Source: Saprospiraceae bacterium
Lineage (GTDB): Bacteria > Bacteroidota > Bacteroidia > Chitinophagales > Saprospiraceae
Length of the DNA: 7,894 bases
Assembly (NCBI GenBank): GCA_016715465.1
Contig: JADKAA010000021.1
Location: 1-7,894 of the forward strand
Direction: 5' to 3'
Below, piece after piece: positions 1-6,930 of the stretch (position 1 is the first letter of the stretch; each line of letters starts with the position of its first letter). The notes under the pieces were generated by a model. The model saw only the letters and a list, made by a program, of their open reading frames with translations. It was not told the origin of the DNA and searched no databases. The position numbers were made by a program, and so were the translations under genes.

Positions 1-386
1 CTCTTATATACTTTTTGTTTTTTATTCTGGTGAGTGATTTTTCCGTTTCGCTTCCGAAGGGATATGCCCGGTTGATGTATAAAAATAACTTAATTTATAA
101 GGCTTATACTTATATTGAAGAGAATATTCCCAATGGTTCGAAAATTGCTTACGATCTATATGTTGCGATACCATCTGATAAAGGAATCGTAGCATGCCAT
201 TTTTGGCAGGGATGTGGTACAGACTATATTGAGGAATTTGAACCGGACTATGTGATCTTCAATATGAATTTTACTTTTAACGGAGTGCATCCTTCAACAA
301 CACGACTAACAAAATATGTTAACGATCATCACTTTATACTGATAGATACTATCGAGTCGGTGAGCGTTTGGAAGAAACCCCCGTAA
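1..386 (+). CDS. Probable integral-membrane glycosyltransferase, C-terminal part (5' partial)
   Basis: The reading frame is open from base 3 at the left edge to the TAA at 384-386, so only the last ~127 residues are visible and no start should be assigned. The first ~10 residues (LIYFLFFILV) are hydrophobic and look like the end of a last membrane helix. The rest is a soluble domain containing IEENIPNGSKIAYD and PDYVIFN. That arrangement, a tail after the last helix that begins with an 'I.ENIP.G.KI' segment and includes a 'PDYVI' strand, is what I associate with the C-terminal extracytoplasmic domain of polytopic GT39/ArnT-like or related glycosyltransferases. These use lipid-linked sugar donors on the outer face of the inner membrane. 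The catalytic N-terminal half lies outside the window, so the family call is inference. No frameshift is evident. Confidence 0.5.
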   Translation, partial: LIYFLFFILVSDFSVSLPKGYARLMYKNNLIYKAYTYIEENIPNGSKIAYDLYVAIPSDKGIVACHFWQGCGTDYIEEFEPDYVIFNMNFTFNGVHPSTTRLTKYVNDHHFILIDTIESVSVWKKPP

Positions 387-635
387 TTTACTAAAGTACG
401 GCATGATTCAGAAACCTAGGAAGTTTAAATTAAACTTTCCCCAAATTATCACATTTTCGGATGTTCGCGCTCAAAAGCCAATTATAATTCTGGAAGCATT
501 AATTTAACTTGAACAGTGCCAATAAATACTGTGCTCAAATTTTATAGTATTGTTTTCGTGTAGTGTCAAATCTTTATGAGTGACAGCATAAAGTGTAAAA
601 ATTCGAATGAGATATAGGCTTTTAGGACAATAAAT
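387..635 (+). other. 249-base intergenic gap, possible weak promoter for the aminotransferase operon
   Basis: This is the longest gap in the window and separates the partial glycosyltransferase from the aminotransferase-led gene run. It contains the inverted repeat at 421-437. The best sigma70-like pair I can find is GTGACA (580-585, five of six matches to TTGACA) and TCGAAT (603-608, four of six to TATAAT) with a 17-base spacer. The -10 lacks the important A at position 2, so the promoter call is weak. A TATAGT at 543-548 has no usable -35. I see no JUMPstart element, RNA gene or riboswitch. Confidence 0.25.
421..437. repeat. AT-rich inverted repeat downstream of the partial glycosyltransferase
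   Basis: AAGTTTAA (421-428) is followed by a single A and then its exact reverse complement TTAAACTT (430-437). It lies 35 bases after the stop codon at 386 and is followed by TCCCC rather than a T-tract. It could be a weak hairpin at the end of the upstream transcript or an operator-like palindrome. The low GC content and missing T-tract argue against a classical intrinsic terminator. Confidence 0.3.
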
Positions 636-1717
636 ATGATCAATGTAACCAAATCCTACCTTCCTCCGATCGATGAATATATTAAACGTCTTGAGAAAAT
701 TTGGGCTTCAGGCTGGTTGACTAACAATGGAGAGATGGTGCTGGAATTGGAAGCAAAGCTTGCGGAATATCTGGGTGTTCCGTATATTCATTATGTTTCC
801 AATGGCACAATTGCCATTCAAATTGCTCTGCGGGCTTTGGAAATTCAAGGAGAGGTGATCACAACCCCTTTTTCTTATGTTGCCACTACCAATTCAATTT
901 TATGGGAGCACTGCCAGCCTGTTTTCGTGGATATTGATGCGCATGCTTTTTGTATTGACCCCAAAAAGATCGAATCAGCTATTACCGAACGTACTCAAGC
1001 CATTCTGGCTGTGCATGTTTATGGATACCCTTCCGATGTGGAGACAATTGAGGCAATCGCTAAAAAGTATAACTTAAAGGTGATTTACGATGCCGCTCAT
1101 GCTTTCGGTTGTAAATTGAACGGTTCCTCCCTATTGAATTATGGCGATATCTCCACGCTCAGTTTTCATGCTACAAAGTTATTTCATACAGTGGAAGGTG
1201 GTGCAATTGTGACGCATACTCCGCAAATGGCGGATATGATTAATAAAATGAAAAGTTTTGGTCATTTGGGTGACGAGTACTATATTTTGGGCGTGAACGG
1301 AAAGAACTCTGAATTCCACGCTGCCATGGGGTTATGTGTATTGCCCAATGTGACTGACATTGTCAAAAGACGTCGCTCAATTTGCGAGATGTATAATGCT
1401 GAGTTAAGTGGCTTGGGGATCGTTTTTTCCAACATCCCGCAAAACTACGATTATAACTATGCCTATTACCCTGTAGTGTTCCAGGCTGAGGCGCAACTTC
1501 TGGCTGTAAAACAGGCGCTTAATTCAAACCAGGTCAATCCAAGAAGATATTTTTATCCATCATTGAATACACTTCCATTTCTTCAGACTAGGCAGTCTTG
1601 CCCAGTTTCGAGGATATTAGTTCTCGTGTACTGTGCCTGCCTCTTTATGACGGCCTGGAGAAACAGGATGTTATGCGAATTTCTGCGTTAATAAAGGAAA
1701 CTTTGAAGTCGGCATAG
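636..1717 (+). CDS. DegT/DnrJ/EryC1/StrS family sugar aminotransferase, VioA-like (one frameshift)
   Basis: PLP-dependent nucleotide-sugar aminotransferase, cytoplasmic. From residue 20 it reads EKIWASGWLTNNG, resembling VioA-type enzymes that convert dTDP-4-keto-6-deoxyglucose to dTDP-4-amino-4,6-dideoxyglucose. Visible family features are SNGT (residues 55-58, cofactor phosphate region), EVITTPFSYVAT (73-84), PVFVDID (95-101), YDAAHAFG (151-158, with the Asp that contacts the pyridine nitrogen) and SFHATK (176-181), whose Lys181 should form the Schiff base. The start ATG at 636 has an AGGA eight bases upstream. The frame breaks near 1608-1610 (GTTTCGAGG): in the original frame the protein drifts off to a stop at 1691. 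One base further back the expected tail continues as EDISSRVLCLPLYDGLEKQD and ends at TAG 1715-1717, giving ~360 residues, normal for the family. One missing base (perhaps a G) explains this. Assignment to VioA rather than a 3-amino enzyme such as FdtB is inference from resemblance. Confidence 0.87.
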
Positions 1718-1741
1718 ATTATTTCGGAGTTAACTAAATTT

Positions 1742-1745
1742 GGAG
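1742..1745 (+). promoter_or_regulatory. Ribosome binding site that sets a TTG start for the WbqC gene
   Basis: GGAG at 1742-1745 lies eight bases before TTG 1754-1756. The alternative GTG at 1745 overlaps this site and has no other Shine-Dalgarno sequence. Starting at TTG gives MKIAIMQPYFFPYIGYF, the usual N-terminus of WbqC family proteins as I recall them. Confidence 0.6.
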
Positions 1746-1753
1746 TGATTTTT

Positions 1754-2458
1754 TTGAAAATAGCGATTATGCAGCCCTATTTTTTCCCCTATATCGGGTA
1801 TTTTCAGCTCATTAATGCGGTTGATGAATTTGTGGTATATGACAATATTGAGTATACAAAAAAAGGCTGGATCAATAGAAACAGGATTTTGATGAACGGG
1901 CAGGATGTCTACATCACGCTCCCACTTAAACGGGATTCTGATTACCTGGATGTCAGCGAGAGATTCCTGGCTGATAGTTGGTCTCATGAGAGCAAGGCAA
2001 TGCTAAACAGGATCGTGGGCGCCTATCGCAAAGCGCCGAATTTTAGTTTTGTTTACCCATTGATAGAGAAGTGTATATTGTTTGATGAAAATAACTTGTT
2101 CCGATTTATTTTCAATTCATTGAGTCTGGTTAATGAATATTTGCAAATAAGAACGCCTATGTTGGTGTCCTCTACCATTTCGATCAACCATGAATTGACG
2201 GCTGAAAAGAAAGTCATGGCGCTCTGCAAGGCGAGACATGCAACTGAATACATAAACCCTATTGGTGGGATGAGTCTTTATCGAAGGGATGATTTCCAGC
2301 AAGAAGGCCTGGACTTGCATTTTCTCAAGTCGAATGATATTGCATATAAACAGTTTGGCCATGATTTTATCCCCTGGCTTTCCATTATCGACGTGATGAT
2401 GTTTAATTCCAGTGAGGAAATAAGGAGATATTTGAACTCTTTTTATATATTAACGTAA
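1754..2458 (+). CDS. WbqC family protein (possible aminoacyl/glycyl transferase for an amino sugar)
   Basis: Intact 234-residue protein, the usual size for the WbqC family (PF08889). The hallmark N-terminus MQPYFFPYIGYFQLI is followed by DEFVVYDNIEYTKKGWINRN, a conserved block rich in polar residues. Later segments include HELTAEKKVMALCKA, YINPIGG and FIPWLSIIDVMM near the C-terminus. No signal peptide or membrane helix is seen, so it should be cytoplasmic. The biochemical role is not established. The family is typical of O-antigen clusters and, as I recall, a member from a Shigella cluster with a 4-amino-4,6-dideoxyglucose (Qui4N) derivative was proposed to transfer glycine onto the amino sugar. 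Its position right after a VioA-like aminotransferase fits that idea. The TTG start at 1754 is preferred over GTG 1745. It ends 11 bases before the next start. Confidence 0.88.
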   Translation: MKIAIMQPYFFPYIGYFQLINAVDEFVVYDNIEYTKKGWINRNRILMNGQDVYITLPLKRDSDYLDVSERFLADSWSHESKAMLNRIVGAYRKAPNFSFVYPLIEKCILFDENNLFRFIFNSLSLVNEYLQIRTPMLVSSTISINHELTAEKKVMALCKARHATEYINPIGGMSLYRRDDFQQEGLDLHFLKSNDIAYKQFGHDFIPWLSIIDVMMFNSSEEIRRYLNSFYILT

Positions 2459-2469
2459 AGAGGATAATT

Positions 2470-3291
2470 ATGAGCGCAGATGATGAGCATGTAAGCAATA
2501 AAGAAGCTGACCAGTATGTTCATGGAATGGACTGGCTGTCTGGAGAGTTGGAAGAGTTCGAACTGAGCAATTACAGGAAATATCAATATGATCTTGTAGC
2601 CAAACATATAGGTAAAAATATTCTGGAAGTGGGTAGTGGAGATAGGTCTTTTACCAATCAAATCTTAAAGCATGCCGCTCAATTTGATAGAATAATTTCC
2701 ATTGAGCCGTCCTTCACGTTGTTTGAAACACACGAAAACAAATACAAATTTCCCGATCATGTTTCATTTCATATGGTAGATCTATTTGACATGACCAAAG
2801 ATACTTTTGGATTGTTTGATACTGCGCTATTCGTGCACGTTTTGGAGCACATTGAAAAGGATAGGGAAGCGTTGAATAAAATCCACGAATTGCTCTCGCC
2901 AAACGGAAAGGTCTTGATCGAAGTACCCGCTCTGCCCTTTTTATTCTCTGTTCACGATGAGATGTTGGGACATTACCGAAGATATAATAGAAAAATGCTT
3001 AAGGATATTGTAGATACTAATAAATACATGATTAAGGATATTTGGTATCAGGATATATTGGGCGTTCTTGGTTCGTTATATTATTTCAAAATAAAAAAAA
3101 CAAAATTGGCTAGCACAGACGGTGTCCAGCTTGTAAAAAACCAAGGGAATGTTTACGATAGATATGTGATTCCATTTGAAAGCTTTGTTGAAAAATTTAT
3201 TCGCTTTCCACTTGGATTAAGTCTTACTGCGGTTTTGCAAAAAAATAATCCGTCCCAGGGATATAAAAAATGTTTAAATGGAAAAAACTAG
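2470..3291 (+). CDS. Class I SAM-dependent methyltransferase
   Basis: Intact 273-residue protein. The Rossmann motif I reads ILEVGSGDRSFT (residues 51-62), with an acidic residue at the end of strand 2 (ISIEPS, Glu79), MVDLFD around Asp104 and the post-motif segment HVLEHIEKD (123-131), then GKVLIEVPAL (146-155). The segment SVHDEMLGHYRRY (160-172) is common in methyltransferases of polysaccharide clusters. The last ~80 residues form a helical tail with a hydrophobic stretch (FPLGLSLTAVL) that might associate with the membrane or mediate dimerisation. The likely target is a sugar hydroxyl or amino group in the polysaccharide or its nucleotide precursor, but the acceptor cannot be read from sequence. 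The ATG at 2470 has AGAGGA five bases upstream. Its 3' end overlaps the next gene by 22 bases. Confidence 0.9.
   Translation: MSADDEHVSNKEADQYVHGMDWLSGELEEFELSNYRKYQYDLVAKHIGKNILEVGSGDRSFTNQILKHAAQFDRIISIEPSFTLFETHENKYKFPDHVSFHMVDLFDMTKDTFGLFDTALFVHVLEHIEKDREALNKIHELLSPNGKVLIEVPALPFLFSVHDEMLGHYRRYNRKMLKDIVDTNKYMIKDIWYQDILGVLGSLYYFKIKKTKLASTDGVQLVKNQGNVYDRYVIPFESFVEKFIRFPLGLSLTAVLQKNNPSQGYKKCLNGKN
3256..3261 (+). promoter_or_regulatory. Ribosome binding site inside the methyltransferase gene, sets the start at 3270
   Basis: CAGGGA at 3256-3261 lies eight bases before ATG 3270, inside the coding sequence of the preceding methyltransferase. It supports an overlapping start for the first beta-propeller gene, which suggests coupled translation of the two. 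Confidence 0.5.
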
Positions 3292-4232
3292 GAAGGATTT
3301 TTAATCCTCAGGATGTGGTGGGCAGAAATTGGCTACATGAATTTGCCCAGGCTCCTTCAGTTCTAATTTTCGATGATTTTGTTAGGGTCTATTTTTCTTG
3401 CCGGCCCTTGCCAGATAAAGACGGGCAATATGTCAGCTACTCTGCTTTTGTAGATTTGAATAGGAATGATTTATTTGACATCGTCAATATATCCAAAACC
3501 GATTTTGGAACTGGGAGAACCGGGGACCTTTGATGAATTTGGAACCTACCCCACTTCTGTGATCAGAGATGGTGAGAAAATATTGGCATATTATGGTGGC
3601 TGGACAAGATGCGAATCGGTTCCGTTTAATGTGGCGATTGGATGCGCAATAAGTCATGACAATGGCATAACATTCAACAAAATTGGTGCTGGCCCGGTCT
3701 TGTCTTATAGTATTAATGAGCCATTTATTTTAAGCGGTCCGAAAATTAGGAGATTTCACGATCAATGGTATTTGTGGTATATCGCAGGGAAAATATGGAT
3801 TATGGCGGATGGCAAGCCGGAACCGGTATATAAGATTCGTATGGCTGTTTCGGATGATGGAATTAATTGGGTGAAGCAGGATAGGGATCTCATTGAAAGT
3901 AAGATCGAGGAGAATGAAGCTCAGGCAAGCCCGGATGTCTTTTATTATGATGGCAAATATCATATGTTTTTTTGCTATCGCTACAGTGCGGATTTTAGGG
4001 GTAAAGAAAAAGGATATCGGATTGGATATGCTTCATCTGACGATTTAATGCATTGGGTTCGCGATGATGCAAAAGTGGGTATTGATGTTTCACAAGAGGG
4101 CTGGGATTCAGAAATGATCAGTTATCCGCATGTTTTGAACTTGATGGTAATGTTTATATGCTTTACTTGGGAAACCAAGTCGGCAGGCTTGGTTTTGGTC
4201 TGGCAAAACTGGAAGATTATCGATCTGTATAA
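3270..4232 (+). CDS. GH43-like five-bladed beta-propeller protein, paralog A (two frameshifts)
   Basis: A ~320-residue protein resembling the GH43/GH32/GH130-type beta-propeller superfamily. Repeated blade-like signatures are visible: DFVRVYFSCR, ILAYYGGWTR, AISHDNGITFNKIGAGPVL, WYLWYIAG, VSDDGINWVK, KYHMFFCYR, IGYASSDDLMHWVRDD and VYMLYLGN. Candidate acidic residues are in FDEFG, NEAQASP and WDSEM. No signal peptide is present, so it should be cytoplasmic, unlike most secreted glycoside hydrolases of this fold. The frame shifts in the AAAA run at 3495-3498 (one extra A; restoring gives NISKPILELG) and again in the TTTT run at 4133-4136 (one missing T). After the second, the better frame reads VFELDGNVYMLYLGNQVGR and ends at TAA 4230-4232, while the unshifted frame runs on nonsensically to 4248. 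Stop and next start are 12 bases apart. Hydrolase, phosphorylase or transferase activity cannot be told apart from sequence. Confidence 0.77.
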
Positions 4233-4244
4233 AAGGTTGTTCTT

Positions 4245-5197
4245 ATGAAATGGAAAGTTGGGAAAAAATTTGATCCAACAAAATATAAATTGGCGGATAA
4301 TTGTTTTGAGTTTGCCTCAATCACCTCAAACCTGGTCTTTGATAATTTTGTTAGAATATACTTTTCAACAAGAGAAAAGACAAGACTGGGGAAGTACTTG
4401 AGTCATATTTCATTTGTCGATATGGACAAGTCCTTTAAAGAAATAAAGGATGTCTCGACGAATACAGTAATTGAAATGGGCAGATTGGGCTGTTTTGATG
4501 AACATGGGATTTTTCCATTAAACATCGCGAAGGGCAAAGACGGAATACTCGGATATATTGGCGGCTGGAGCAGAAGGGCTTGCCAGTTTCTGCTGAAACA
4601 TCAATAGGACTGGCTGTTAGTAATGATGATGGTTTAACTTTTAAGAGAGTTGGAGATGGCCCTGTTTTGACTTCTTCATTAAGTGAGCCTTTTTTAGTGG
4701 GTGATCCGTTCGTTCTTAATGTTAATGGTCTCTATCATATGTGGTATATATATGGTGTTAGGTGGATAAATAACCCGATAAAAGATGTTAAAGAGCGCGT
4801 TTACAAAATTGGACATGCCGTATCCAGTGACGGCATGTCGTGGGAAAAAGAAAATAGACAATTGATTACCGATAAATTAAATTTCGATGAATGCCAGGCT
4901 TTGCCAACGGTTATCGAGGTTGGTGGAACATATCACATGTATTTTTGTTACCGGCAGGCAATCGGTTTCAGGCAGGACAAAGCCAGCGCCTATCGAATTG
5001 GATATGCTTTTTCAGAGGATATGCAAAATTGGATTAGGGACGACGACAATGTCGGAATTGATGTTTCAGAAAGTGATTGGGATTCGGAAATGATGTGTTA
5101 TCCCCATGTTTTCCGTTGTGATGATAAAGTTTATATGCTATATAATGGTAATGAGTTTGGGCGTTTTGGTTTTGGCCTTGCTGGTCTGGAAAGTTAA
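4245..5197 (+). CDS. GH43-like five-bladed beta-propeller protein, paralog B (one frameshift)
   Basis: Tandem paralog of the gene before it, ~317 residues, alignable over the full length: both begin with KWK, share FDNFVRIYFS/FDDFVRVYFS, GGWSR/GGWTR, DGPVL/AGPVL, SEPF/NEPF, MWYIYG/LWYIAG, HMYFCYR/HMFFCYR, VGIDVS, WDSEM, YPHVF and GR.GFGLA.LE. Acidic candidates are in FDEHG, ECQALP and WDSEM. It has GDPF where paralog A has SGPK, so it keeps an Asp resembling the RDP-motif Asp of related propeller hydrolases. The frame breaks in the GGG run at 4576-4578 (one missing G); restoring it joins GGWSRR to GLPVSAETSIGLA in register with paralog A. AAGG at 4233-4236 precedes ATG 4245 by eight bases. 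No signal peptide or membrane segment. A cytoplasmic role in making or modifying the polysaccharide precursor is likely from context; the reaction is unknown. Confidence 0.77.
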
Positions 5198-5218
5198 TGA
5201 CAAAGATTGATATCCGAT

Positions 5219-5643
5219 ATGGAAATTGCATACAAATTAAAAACGGCCACTGTGAACGATATTCTGGCGCACTTAAATGAGTGTAACGATAATTTTTATC
5301 CGCCATTAATTGAAAGGTTAATCTTGAAGAGTATTCCCGGAAAGTATTCGAAAAATCTATGACATTCGAAGCTTGGAAAGAGAATTCCCTCGTGGGATTG
5401 GTGGCAATTTATTTTAATGAGAACGCTGATCATTCTGCGTATATTACAAATGTAAGCGTTTTGAAGAGTTTTATGGGTTCGGGTATTGCCTCAGAATTAC
5501 TGGGGCAGTGTATTGGATACGCTGTCAGTGAAAATTTTATGGAAATAAAATTAGAGGTAAACAAGGAAAGTAGTCACGCGATTAATCTTTACAGGAAGTA
5601 TGATTTTGTAGTTGATAGTGTCAATGGCGGTTTTGTAAAATGA
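5219..5643 (+). CDS. GNAT family N-acyltransferase (one frameshift)
   Basis: Small GNAT fold protein of ~141 residues. The first part (5219 onward) reads MEIAYKLKTATVNDI, a typical 'K..T..DI' GNAT opening, and continues to FYPPLIER. There the frame breaks at GG 5316-5317 (one missing G) and resumes as VNLEEYSRKVFEKSMTFEAW, ENSLVGLVAIYF (strand 2-3 region), AYITNVSV (strand 4), and SFMGSGIASELL, the acyl-CoA pyrophosphate-binding loop. The C-terminus NLYRKYDFVV matches the usual 'LY.K.GF' element, with Asp replacing the usual Gly. Context suggests it acylates an amino sugar or an amino acid attached to it. The ATG at 5197, overlapping the previous stop, gives a 26-residue dead end, so 5219 is preferred although its ribosome site is poor. 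A missing A at 5638-5640 might hide a C-terminus MKLKLFK with a stop at 5661-5663. Confidence 0.8.
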
Positions 5644-5736
5644 AATTGAAATTATTTAAATGATTCTGGCCGATTGGAGATCGGAAGATTGTTGCCACAA
5701 ACAAAATTTGGAAAATTATAAAACCAGGATACTAAT

Positions 5737-6484
5737 ATGAATTCTCAAAGAGACTATAACAAGGAACTTAAAGATACTTCAGAGCGTAGATATGCCTACG
5801 GATTCGATTTTGATGTAATGCATCCTTATATGCTTAATCATTTATTCCATTTTTAAAGAGGGGAAATTTGCTGGAATTGGGTAGTTTTAAAGGTGATTTC
5901 ACAAAACGGATTATCCCTTTCTTCAAAGATATAACCTGTGTGGAAGCTTCTGATGAAGCCATCGAAATTGCAAAAAAGGTGGGCGGCGCGTTAAAAATAT
6001 GTTAATTCTCTGTTTGAAACAGTAGTATTGCCAACCAAATATGATAACATTCTTGACACATGTTTTGGAACATTTGGATGATCCAGTTGCAGTGATGAAA
6101 AGAATTAATGATGAATGGCTTTCAGACCATGGTAGATTTTTTCTTGTCTGCCCTAATGCCAATGCGCCATCCAGGCAGATCGCTGTAAAAATGGGTTTTA
6201 ATAAGTCATAATTCAGAACAACACCTGCAGAAAAGGAGCAGGGGCATAGAATAACATACACGTTGGATACTTTGGAGAGGGATGCAAAAGCAGCAGGCTT
6301 ACATGTGGTGCATCGTTCTGGGGTTTTCTTTAAAGCCTTGGCCAACTTTCAATGGGACAGATTGTTAAATACCGACATTATTTCGCCTGAATACCTTGAA
6401 GGGTGCTATCAATTGGGTCAGCAATATCCTGACTTATGTTCTAGTATTTTTTTGTTGTGCGAAAAGGGAAAAAAAAATGAATGA
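5737..6484 (+). pseudogene. Class I SAM-dependent methyltransferase, about five frameshifts
   Basis: No single frame encodes this protein, but following the conserved sequence gives a continuous ~248-residue methyltransferase. It begins MNSQRDYNKELKDT (ATG 5737, AGGA seven bases upstream), then NLLELGSFKGDFT (motif I, residues ~44-56), ITCVEASDEAIEIAKK (motif II, Glu), NSLFETVVLPTKYDN, LTHVLEHLDDP (post-motif), GRFFLVCPNANAPSRQIA, HRITYTLDTLERDA and FQWDRLLNTDIISPEYLEG near the end. Breaks: T run 5850-5854 (one missing), A run 5993-5997 (one extra), 6049-6052 (one extra or two missing), T run 6196-6199 (one extra; restores MGLISHNS) and AA at 6217-6218 (one missing; restores SETTPAE). The last two compensate. 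The good conservation between breaks and the homopolymer sites favour sequence error over decay; if the sequence is correct, the gene is dead. It is unrelated in detail to the first methyltransferase and probably acts on another position of the glycan. Confidence 0.8.
6464..6469 (+). promoter_or_regulatory. Strong ribosome binding site before ATG 6477, upstream of gtrA-like gene
   Basis: AAGGGA at 6464-6469, seven bases before ATG 6477, lies in the last codons of the second methyltransferase. In the sequence as given this ATG opens only a 14-codon frame (MNDPLTSFFLLVAR, stop 6519-6521). It may be a small leader frame coupled to the gtrA-like gene, or the true start of that gene if one T of the run 6501-6505 is an error. 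Confidence 0.4.
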
Positions 6485-6522
6485 TCCGCTAACATCATTC
6501 TTTTTACTTGTGGCCCGTTAGC

Positions 6523-6914
6523 ATGGAGTTTCAAGTTCGCGTACGCAAACTCTGGAGTAGTCAATTTTTTCGTCTGGTCGCAGGGGGGATTAACACTGTT
6601 TTTGGGTACTCTATATATGCATTATTAACGTTTATTGATTGCACTATACCCTCGTGGTCTTGCTGGGGCAAATAAGTGGAATATTGTTTAATTTCAACAC
6701 AACCGGCAAGATTGTTTTTAATAATACAAAATCTGGATTGTTATACCGCTTTGCTGGTGTGTATGTGGTGATATATGTAATAAATGTGTTACTCCTAAGA
6801 TTGTTTGCACAGATCAACTACAACATGTATTTTGCAGGCGCAATATTAATTTTGCCGATGGCCTTCGTATCGTTTTTTTTAAGCAAAACCTTTGTTTTTT
6901 CTAATGCGCGTTAA
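6523..6914 (+). CDS. GtrA family membrane protein (one frameshift)
   Basis: Small hydrophobic protein of ~130 residues, the usual GtrA size, with about four predicted membrane helices: INTVFGYSIYALLTF, TLVVLLGQISGILFNF, VYVVIYVINVLLLRLF and YFAGAILILPMAFVSFFL. Hallmarks are FRLVAGGINTVFGY at the N-terminus, FNFNTTGKIVFNN in the middle loop and the ending FFLSKTFVF. GtrA proteins are thought to move polyprenyl-phosphate-linked sugars across the inner membrane. The frame breaks at TT 6639-6640 (one missing base), where ALLTFID rejoins LHYTLVVLL. The start at 6523 has no good ribosome site, whereas ATG 6477 does; a one-T excess at 6501-6505 would extend the protein by about 15 residues, so the start is uncertain. 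It is followed directly by the GT2 gene, the classic gtrA-gtrB pairing. Confidence 0.85.
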
Positions 6915-6930
6915 TGGTTATCAAAAATTT

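Noticed and set aside
1730..2661. Several minus-strand frames of 62-85 codons opposite WbqC and the first methyltransferase
   Set aside because: They are shadows of intact, well-recognised + strand genes and have no ribosome sites or domains.
5197..5277. ATG overlapping the stop of propeller B as a GNAT start
   Set aside because: Its frame ends after 26 residues without GNAT-like sequence, while ATG 5219 in another frame opens directly into the family N-terminus.
5660..5740. 26-codon frame starting at ATG 5660 and overlapping the next gene start by ATGA
   Set aside because: The peptide has no recognisable features, no ribosome site is seen, and the region may be the 3' end of the GNAT gene plus a short leader.
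5969..5980. A AAA AAG slippery heptamer in phase in the second methyltransferase, suggesting programmed -1 frameshifting
   Set aside because: A -1 slip would enter a frame that soon stops (TAG near 6023), whereas the conserved protein continues in the +1 frame; no stem-loop is obvious and the other breaks have no slippery signal.
5923..6345. 140-codon open frame on the minus strand
   Set aside because: It is antisense to the disrupted methyltransferase, whose motifs (motif II, HVLEHLDDP, CPNANAPSRQ) are clear on the + strand; the antisense protein is rich in Cys and Lys with no recognisable domain.
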